A DNA stretch of 5,981 bases. Source: Nitrospirales bacterium (GTDB lineage Bacteria > Nitrospirota > Nitrospiria > Nitrospirales > UBA2166). The notes under the pieces were generated by a model. The model was not told the origin of the DNA, made no database searches, and saw only the letters and a program-made list of their open reading frames with translations. The stretch spans positions 1 to 5,981 of the forward strand of contig JAJDBL010000152.1 of assembly GCA_029261375.1 (NCBI GenBank), in the 5' to 3' direction. Of the stretch, positions 1 through 4,474 are shown one piece after another. Both the position numbers and the translations under genes were made by a program. Positions within the stretch are counted from its first letter, which is position 1. The number at the start of each line of letters is the position of its first letter.

Positions 1-7
1 TGAGCTA

Positions 8-385
8 ATGCCCGCAACCACCGAATTTGTCGAATATGTCCTTGAGTTGCTGGAACCCTTGGCCGGGATGTCCGCCAAAGCCATGTTTGGGGGTTTTGGA
101 ATTTACCGCAATGGGATAATGGTCGCGCTCATTGCGGAGGAGACGCTGTATCTGAAAGCAGACGATATCAACCGTCCGGATTTCGAAGCGCGGAAACTCG
201 AACCGTTCAAATATCAGAAGAAAGACAAAGTATTTGCCATGTCCTACTATGAAGCGCCGCCTGAGGCCATGGAAGACTCCGACGTGCTATGTGAGTGGGT
301 TGAAGCTGCCCACGCTGCAGCCGCAAGAGGAGTGAAGAAAAAGACGAGTAAGCCTCTGGTGAAGAAAAAGAAAACGAATAGGTAA
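8..385 (+). CDS. TfoX N-terminal-domain (TfoX/Sxy family) protein
   Basis: A 125-residue protein matching the TfoX N-terminal domain. The family hallmark is visible as MSAKAMFGGFGIY (residues 21-33), followed by LYLKAD (47-52), a FEARKLEPF segment (59-67), the aromatic patch FAMSYYEAP (76-84) and a closing helix to about residue 107. The C-terminal helix-hairpin-helix domain of full-length TfoX/Sxy competence regulators is absent, so this is a stand-alone N-domain protein. Such proteins are common and mostly uncharacterised, and a competence role should not be assumed. The last 17 residues are a lysine-rich tail built from a duplicated 9-residue unit starting at V109 and V118, which might bind nucleic acid (inference). 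The ATG at 8 fits the family's usual start. The frame is open to the window edge (GAG, CTA), so an upstream start cannot be strictly excluded, and the ribosome site is not fully visible. It stands alone on this strand and converges with tag. Confidence 0.88.
   Translation: MPATTEFVEYVLELLEPLAGMSAKAMFGGFGIYRNGIMVALIAEETLYLKADDINRPDFEARKLEPFKYQKKDKVFAMSYYEAPPEAMEDSDVLCEWVEAAHAAAARGVKKKTSKPLVKKKKTNR
332..371 (+). repeat. 13-nt direct repeat encoding the lysine-rich tail
   Basis: GTGAAGAAAAAGA occurs at 332-344 and again at 359-371, a period of 27 nt that keeps the reading frame. Each copy encodes V-K-K-K, so the basic tail of the TfoX-domain protein looks like an in-frame duplication of nine codons. 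Confidence 0.75.
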
Positions 386-450
386 ACCTTCGGATGTAAC
401 GTGCCTCAACCGTTTATCGAGGGACCGCCATTCACCATCCCTTCCATCGT

Positions 451-540
451 TGTCATTCTGCGAAGATAGGAAAAATCTCCTCAAAATACCTATCCTTTGT
501 GGAGCTGGCCCTGAGGGGAAAACTGAGATTCTTCACGGAG
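451..540. repeat. Probable decayed dispersed repeat in the tfoX-tag gap
   Basis: The 221 nt between the two convergent stop codons (386-606) hold no credible gene. Within it, TGTCATTCTGCGAAG (451-465) and GAGATTCTTCACGGAG (525-540) resemble the ends and internal arms of short non-coding palindromic elements scattered in many bacterial genomes, whose consensus typically carries GTCATTCTG and GAAGAATCTC-like blocks. A short inverted repeat, GATAGG (465-470) with CCTATC (489-494), is also present. Recognition is from memory of such elements. Boundaries are approximate, and the right end lacks a clean terminal inverted copy, so the element would be degenerate or truncated. No U-tract follows the hairpin, so I do not call it a terminator. 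Confidence 0.35.
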
Positions 541-606
541 CGTATCCTGCGTTCAAGTGCCTGGTTGGTGATGACATTCGCAAGCGTCGTTGGGGGGGGA
601 GGCTTC

Positions 607-1233
607 TTAGGCTTTTCGATACTCCGCGAGAATTTTTTGTCTACGGAAACAGCCCATCGTGTGGTCATTCACCATGCCGGTCGCTTGCATGTGGGCGTAG
701 CAGATGGTGGACCCCACGAAGGTAAATCCACGTGCCTTGAGGTCTGTGCTCAAGGCATCTGATTCTGGGGTCGTCACGGGAATGTCCTCCATGGTCCTCA
801 GCCGGTTGACGATCGGTTTCCCTTTCACGAACTGCCAGATATAGGCATCAAACGTTCCAAACTCTCTTTGGACTTCGAGAAAGTGTCGCGCGTTGCTGAT
901 CGCTGCGAGAATTTTGAGGCGGTTGCGGATAATACCCGCGTTACTCAGAAGTTTTGTCACCCGTCGTTCGGTATATCGGGCCACTTTTTTCGGATCGAAG
1001 TGATCGAAGGCTTTGCGATAGTTCTCTCGTTTGTGAAGCACGGTATACCAGCTGAGACCCGCTTGCGCTGACTCGAGGGTAAGAAACTCAAAAAGCAGCC
1101 GATCGTCATGGACTGGAACGCCCCATTCCTCGTCGTGATAGGCAATGTAATCCGGCTTCGTGAGATCCACCCACGGGCACCGCTTGAGATTCATATCGGG
1201 TGTTGTCATTGAAGATGATCGCAAAGAACACAC
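607..1233 (-). CDS. tag: DNA-3-methyladenine glycosylase I
   Basis: This base-excision repair enzyme removes 3-methyladenine from alkylated DNA in the cytoplasm. The match to the Tag family runs the full length: RCPW (18-21), YIAYHDEEWG (29-38), LESAQAGLSWYTVL (53-66), KRENYRKAFDHFDP (68-81), NAGIIRNRLKI (98-108), SDALSTDLKARGF (158-170), FVGSTICYAHMQA (172-184) and VNDHTMGC (188-195). The zinc-snap ligands known from E. coli Tag map to C19, H33, H191 and C195. The conserved pocket residues E54 and W62 are present, so the enzyme should be active. At 208 residues it is slightly longer than E. coli Tag because of about 15 extra N-terminal residues. The GTG at 1233 is chosen because GAGG sits 7 nt upstream. 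An ATG at 1209 (residue 9) or 1194 (residue 14) would fit the family start better but lacks a good ribosome site. It lies 124 nt after the zinc-ribbon gene and may have its own promoter, although none is convincing. Confidence 0.96.
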   Translation of the reverse strand: MCSLRSSSMTTPDMNLKRCPWVDLTKPDYIAYHDEEWGVPVHDDRLLFEFLTLESAQAGLSWYTVLHKRENYRKAFDHFDPKKVARYTERRVTKLLSNAGIIRNRLKILAAISNARHFLEVQREFGTFDAYIWQFVKGKPIVNRLRTMEDIPVTTPESDALSTDLKARGFTFVGSTICYAHMQATGMVNDHTMGCFRRQKILAEYRKA

Positions 1234-1244
1234 TGCCTCACCTC
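1234..1244 (-). promoter_or_regulatory. Ribosome binding site deciding the tag GTG start
   Basis: Read on the - strand, the sequence before the GTG is GAGGTGAGGCA. The first GAGG (1244-1241) is 7 nt from the start codon, which is good Shine-Dalgarno spacing. The stretch before the alternative ATG at 1209 has no purine-rich block of this kind. This favours the longer Tag form with residues MCSLRSSS at the N-terminus. Confidence 0.6.
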
Positions 1245-1264
1245 GAGAACGAATATTTTCCCAT

Positions 1265-1319
1265 CGTCATGCCGGGCCTGACCCGACATCCAGGGAGGCG
1301 CCGTATTGGCAGGAATGAC
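1265..1319. repeat. Palindromic dispersed repeat (MITE/REP-like) upstream of tag
   Basis: A 55-nt element bounded by an imperfect inverted pair: GTCATGCC (1266-1273) against GGAATGAC (1312-1319), with one mismatch. Inside the left half, CGGG (1273-1276) and CCCG (1282-1285) form a small hairpin around CCTGA, followed by ACATCCAGGGAGG. This is the familiar pattern of the short non-coding repeats found between genes in many bacteria (GTCATGCCGGG...CCCG..ATCCAG). It fills nearly half of the 124-nt gap between the zinc-ribbon gene and tag. No run of T follows the hairpin on either strand, so terminator function is not supported by the sequence, though such a structure could protect or process a transcript. 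Confidence 0.6.
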
Positions 1320-1357
1320 TGTTCGTGGAAACTGTAGCCTGGCGACATTCAACAGGA

Positions 1358-1609
1358 TCATTTCCGTCTCATGCCTTTGATAAAAATCTTTCCTTGAATG
1401 ATCTTGTGGGCGGGTTTGTTCTCAATCATCTTGAAACGGGCAAACTCACCCTGACATTGAGGGCATCTCAGATCTCCGGCGGTACGGTCGTCGACGATAC
1501 GCTCCACAAAACACTTTACTAAGGCACCGTCTCCGCCCTTATGGTACTTATAAAGAATGATTCGGCATTTGGCGCAAAAGATCGAAATCGTTCGGAAGTT
1601 CGCCTTCAC
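1358..1609 (-). CDS. Small zinc-ribbon-like protein of unknown function
   Basis: An 83-residue basic protein with two CxxC knuckles, C12-A-K-C15 and C49-P-Q-C52, separated by 33 residues. This is the classic layout of a four-cysteine zinc ribbon, and an extra cysteine lies at C33. Between the knuckles is a YKYHKGGDGALVKC segment, and after them a conserved-looking tail (HKIIQGKIFIKG, 68-79). I recall similar small proteins in diverse bacteria, but none with an assigned function. The start is GTG (1609-1607). An in-frame TGA lies only two codons upstream (1618-1616) and no other sensible start exists. The ribosome site is weak (GTGAG, about 5 nt away). It begins 14 nt after the kinase stop, so it is probably co-transcribed and perhaps translationally coupled to it. 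Zinc binding is inferred from the cysteine pattern. A nucleic-acid or protein-interaction role is possible but not shown. Confidence 0.8.
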   Translation of the reverse strand: MKANFRTISIFCAKCRIILYKYHKGGDGALVKCFVERIVDDRTAGDLRCPQCQGEFARFKMIENKPAHKIIQGKIFIKGMRRK

Positions 1610-1623
1610 GACATCTCACGTTG

Positions 1624-2229
1624 TTACGATCTTTCGTCAAGTGCTTGCGCAATTCCGGCAAGTTGAGCCTCGATCGAGGATTCGCCGTCAACGATGACGT
1701 GTGCGTGCTGACGCGTTGGAGAGATGATGGTGTCGTAACTTTCACGAATAAACCTCTCGTATCGATCGCGGATCGCTGTTTCGCTTGTGCCTCGAGAAGT
1801 AGTGTCGCGCGCAATCCGTCTCGAGAGCATGATATCGGGAGGCGTATCCACGAAAATCCGAAAATCGGACATTCCGTTGAGGCTTGGGTAGTAGAGCGTG
1901 AATAAACCTTCAAGAACGAGGATGTCTGGAGGAGGTCCCGTATATGGACCGAATGTTCGCTTTCGTGTGATGAAATCGTAGTGCGGGAGAAACTGAATCG
2001 TTCCAGTGTGGAACTCTTCGATATCGCGAAGCGTCATCCCGATATCAATGGCATCGGGTGTATCGAGGTTGGTGTCGGCGGCTTCCTCCGGGCTAAAGTG
2101 CGCGGTGTGATCGTAGTAGTGGTCCAGCGGGAGCACAAAAACGTGCTGCCCAGAGACCAGTGAATGAAGTTGGGTTGCGAGGGTCGACTTTCCCGAACAA
2201 CTTCCTCCGCCAATAGTGAAGAGTTTCAT
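1624..2229 (-). CDS. Uridine kinase-family P-loop kinase
   Basis: A 201-residue protein of the uridine kinase/phosphoribulokinase family, close to the usual Udk length. Visible landmarks are the P-loop GGGSCSGKST (7-16, K14 contacting phosphate), the substrate-site aspartate region PLDHYYD (34-40, D36), NLDTPDAIDI (54-63), PHYDFITRKR (82-91), the acidic LEGLF strand (106-110), FVDTPPDIMLSRRIARD (126-142) with lid arginines R137, R138 and R141, and a C-terminal RDRYERFIRESYDTIISPTRQHAHVIV stretch (154-180). The family phosphorylates uridine and cytidine with ATP or GTP in pyrimidine salvage. This copy is divergent enough, with a cysteine in the P-loop and HYYD rather than SYYK-like residues, that another nucleoside-like substrate is possible. 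The ATG at 2229 is the only sensible start, because the P-loop begins just six residues in. It follows the methyltransferase stop by 10 nt with a weak TAGG ribosome site, which suggests translational coupling. Confidence 0.88.
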   Translation of the reverse strand: MKLFTIGGGSCSGKSTLATQLHSLVSGQHVFVLPLDHYYDHTAHFSPEEAADTNLDTPDAIDIGMTLRDIEEFHTGTIQFLPHYDFITRKRTFGPYTGPPPDILVLEGLFTLYYPSLNGMSDFRIFVDTPPDIMLSRRIARDTTSRGTSETAIRDRYERFIRESYDTIISPTRQHAHVIVDGESSIEAQLAGIAQALDERS

Positions 2230-2239
2230 TGTGGTGAGC

Positions 2240-2971
2240 CTACATGCGGTTGCGGACGAACGCTTTCACAGATTGTGGGATGGCGTTGCGCAATGATTGT
2301 GGAATTGTCTCTTTCAACGATGCCAGTCTCTGCAATGTGTTGTAGTGAGCGTCATTGTACCCTTGTAGCCACCATCCATCACCTCTGGGGTCGAATGTTT
2401 CCGTCTGTGTTCGCCGGAAGAAGGCCGTATCTTCGACCATATCAATAAGCTCGAACATCTGATCGGCTTTGAGGATATCCACCATTCGTTTGATGCTGGG
2501 AATGTTCGTGTCATCGACAATCAATAGCCCGCCCTGCGCGAGGTGAGGATAGAGGTAATAGTACTCTAAGTCTGGGAATGGATATCCATGTGGCCCATCA
2601 ATGAGGGCTACTTGAATGGGGTGAGTGAACGTGTGCTGTGGAAGCGTCACTTGCGTAGGGCCTTCGATAATCTCGACACAACCTGAGCGGAACAGTGGCG
2701 ATTGGCGGACCTGCTCTAAACTGCGTCCAACATCGGTCGCAAAGACCTCATGATGTTCTGAAAGAACCGAGAACAATAGGGTCGATTTTCCTGCTCCTGT
2801 TTCTACCGAATGCGCGATGGGTCGGAGGGAGGCGCAGTGTCTCGCAATTGCCTGAATGACACTATTCTGAAGTGGTCCTGCCTCATGCCAGTCTGATGGC
2901 AACGTGTTAATCGCGGCTGTCAGACTATCCAGATTGTCCATGCTTCGTTGAGGCTGGGTGACGCGCCACAT
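2240..2971 (-). CDS. Class I SAM-dependent methyltransferase (Methyltransf_24-like)
   Basis: A 243-residue protein with a Rossmann methyltransferase core. SAM-binding motif I is SVETGAGKST (55-64; E57, G59, G61), the acidic residue after the second strand is D80 in FATD, and EIIEGPTQ (100-107) follows. The strand VALIDGPHGY (121-130) and the LYPHLAQGGLLIVDD segment (140-154) are typical of the Methyltransf_24 group. The substrate is unknown. The C-terminal third is less conserved and ends in a basic helix with a repeated IPQS unit (223-226 and 231-234). The start is uncertain: the ATG at 2971 and the one at 2941 (residue 11) both lack a clear ribosome site. A small imperfect hairpin abuts the first. 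The gene starts 36 nt after the M16 pair and ends 10 nt before the kinase, so co-transcription is likely. Its GAGKST string mimics a Walker A motif but lacks the GxxxxGK spacing. Confidence 0.83.
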   Translation of the reverse strand: MWRVTQPQRSMDNLDSLTAAINTLPSDWHEAGPLQNSVIQAIARHCASLRPIAHSVETGAGKSTLLFSVLSEHHEVFATDVGRSLEQVRQSPLFRSGCVEIIEGPTQVTLPQHTFTHPIQVALIDGPHGYPFPDLEYYYLYPHLAQGGLLIVDDTNIPSIKRMVDILKADQMFELIDMVEDTAFFRRTQTETFDPRGDGWWLQGYNDAHYNTLQRLASLKETIPQSLRNAIPQSVKAFVRNRM

Positions 2972-2973
2972 GC

Positions 2974-2990
2974 CGGATCAAAAGATTCCG
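2974..2990 (-). other. Small imperfect hairpin before the methyltransferase start
   Basis: CGGATC (2974-2979) and GATTCCG (2984-2990) pair around an AAAA loop with one bulged base. On the transcript this sits immediately upstream of the AUG at 2971, in the 36-nt gap after the M16 partner gene. It has no U-tract, so it does not look like a terminator. It could affect translation initiation or mark an RNA-processing site, which is inference only. Confidence 0.3.
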
Positions 2991-3007
2991 TCGTGACAGT
3001 GCCGTGA

Positions 3008-4474
3008 TTATTCTCCCTCTTTGAGGACAATGGTGTGAACTGTACCAAAGTTTGACAGCGGTTTCTCAAATGCCTTGGCTTGTCCAACTGCCATGATCGT
3101 CAGGTTGTCCGGATGGTAATGGGTCTGTGCCGCTTTGAGCAGGTCATCAGCGGTGAGTTTCACGACGTTGTCGCGGTATCGCTCGAGAAAATCAGATGGA
3201 AGGCCGTAGTATTCCAGTGACATGAGTCTTCCGACGACCGCTCCTGAGCTTGAAAACGAGAAGACGAAGGAATTCAAGAACGCATCCTTCGCGCGTTTCA
3301 GCTCTTCTGGGGTGACCGGGGCTTCCCGGATACGTTTCAGGTGGTCGGTCATCGTTGCGATGGCTTGATGTGTCGTTTCACTCTTGGTTTGGGCATAGAG
3401 GAGGATACTGCCAAGATCAAAATTGCCGGCTCGTAGTGAGCTTCCAACGGAATAAGCGAGTCCCTGTCGTGTACGGACGTCTTGGAACAAGCGGCTACTG
3501 AACCCCCCCGAGCCTAGAATGTCATCGAGAAGGGACAATGCAAAGAAATCTGGATGTTTCTGTCGAATCGAAAGATGACCAATGCGAAGATGGGTTTGAG
3601 TGACATCTTTCTCAACGTGATTCACTGAGCCTTTGGTGTGGGTGTTCACTGGAGGAACGGTAGGGAAGACAACATGTGTTTTGGGCCAGTTGCCGAATGC
3701 CTTCCGCAGCGTCGCAAGCATTTCGTCTCGCTCAAAATCGCCGGTGACTCCAAGCATCATGTTGTTGGGGTGGAAATATTTCTTGTGGAACGCGCGCAAG
3801 TCTTCTCGCGTAATACTTGAGATTCCCTCTGCAGTGCTCACGCGGCCGTACGGGTGATCTGCTCCATAGAGAATTTTATAGAACTCGCGGCTGGCTATGC
3901 CGGAAGGACGATCGTTTCGACGCCGGATGTTCTCAAGTGCGCGTTTTTTTGCAAGGTCCAACTTGTCTTGCGCAAATTGTGGTGTACGTAACACGTCGAC
4001 CAGGATCCCGAGTGCGAAGTCAAAGTCCTTTTTCAATACATCGAGTGATGCGCTGCCGGAATCGGTCCCAATATGTACACCGACGCTCGCAGAGATAAAT
4101 TCAAGCGCTTCGTCGATTTCATCTCCGGTGCGGTTCCCTGCGCCTCCGGTACGCATCAGCGACCCCGTCATGCCCGCGACGCCGACCTTATCGGCGGGTT
4201 CGTAGATATCGCCGGTTTTGATCTTTGTGCTCATGCTGATCAGCGGCAATTCGTGATCGGGAAGAAGGTATACGATCATCCCGTTCTCGAGGGTGACGCG
4301 CTCCGGTGTCGGAGGGGTGAATTCAACCGGAGTAAATTCCATGTCGCGAGGGTCGAGCTTGAGCAGTGTGTCGATCGATTGATCTGTCGCCAATGCTGGG
4401 GTCGCGACGCAGAGGAAGGTCAAGAGCAATAGCATGGTGCGTCGAAACTTGAAGAGTTGCGTAAGACGGGTCAT
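3008..4474 (-). CDS. M16 peptidase-like protein, non-catalytic partner subunit
   Basis: A 488-residue exported member of the M16 (pitrilysin/processing peptidase) family. The signal peptide is clear: basic KFRR, the hydrophobic stretch MLLLLTFLCVA (14-24), and cleavage expected after PALA (A29). A proline-rich stretch (46-57) leads into the first M16 domain (about 58-210), with the second from about 215 to 460. Where active members have HxxEH, this one reads G101-M-T-G104-S105, so all three catalytic or ligand residues are lost. It retains R334 and Y341 in VRTRQGLAYSV, seven residues apart, which is the substrate-positioning Arg/Tyr pair of the family. This is the classic non-zinc subunit of a two-gene M16B heterodimer. 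It overlaps the upstream catalytic gene by ATGA and has a strong ribosome site (AAGGAG, 10 nt upstream). It should be periplasmic and acts with that neighbour in degrading or processing peptides. The exact substrate is unknown. Confidence 0.93.
   Translation of the reverse strand: MTRLTQLFKFRRTMLLLLTFLCVATPALATDQSIDTLLKLDPRDMEFTPVEFTPPTPERVTLENGMIVYLLPDHELPLISMSTKIKTGDIYEPADKVGVAGMTGSLMRTGGAGNRTGDEIDEALEFISASVGVHIGTDSGSASLDVLKKDFDFALGILVDVLRTPQFAQDKLDLAKKRALENIRRRNDRPSGIASREFYKILYGADHPYGRVSTAEGISSITREDLRAFHKKYFHPNNMMLGVTGDFERDEMLATLRKAFGNWPKTHVVFPTVPPVNTHTKGSVNHVEKDVTQTHLRIGHLSIRQKHPDFFALSLLDDILGSGGFSSRLFQDVRTRQGLAYSVGSSLRAGNFDLGSILLYAQTKSETTHQAIATMTDHLKRIREAPVTPEELKRAKDAFLNSFVFSFSSSGAVVGRLMSLEYYGLPSDFLERYRDNVVKLTADDLLKAAQTHYHPDNLTIMAVGQAKAFEKPLSNFGTVHTIVLKEGE

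Noticed and set aside
465..500. Inverted repeat GATAGG/CCTATC as a rho-independent terminator for the tfoX-like gene
   Set aside because: The stem is short and AT-rich, the loop is 18 nt, and no T-run follows it.
450..762. Two + strand open frames of about 90 codons (450-725, 499-762)
   Set aside because: They run over the 3' part of tag and the repeat-like gap, and show no recognisable domain or plausible composition.
1234..1357. A dedicated tag promoter in the 124-nt gap
   Set aside because: An AT-rich AATATT lies near 1252-1257 on the - strand, but no matching -35 box was found at proper spacing.
1548..1913. A 121-codon - strand frame overlapping the kinase and the zinc-ribbon gene
   Set aside because: It covers the end of a clearly recognisable kinase and the start of the zinc-ribbon protein in another frame, and has no motif of its own.
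2780..2800. GAGKST in the protein at 2240-2971 as a Walker A ATP-binding motif
   Set aside because: The GxxxxGKS/T spacing is absent, and the string sits in an E-x-G-x-G methyltransferase motif I followed by the LIDG and GGLLIVDD signatures.
3817..4432. Long + strand frames opposite the M16 partner gene (3817-4098, 3897-4205, 4073-4432)
   Set aside because: They are antisense to a full-length M16 gene with clear domains, and they mutually overlap.
3008..4474. Loss of HxxEH in the second M16 gene as a sign of a pseudogene
   Set aside because: The frame is intact, with a signal peptide, strong ribosome site and conserved Arg/Tyr pair, which fits a functional non-catalytic subunit.
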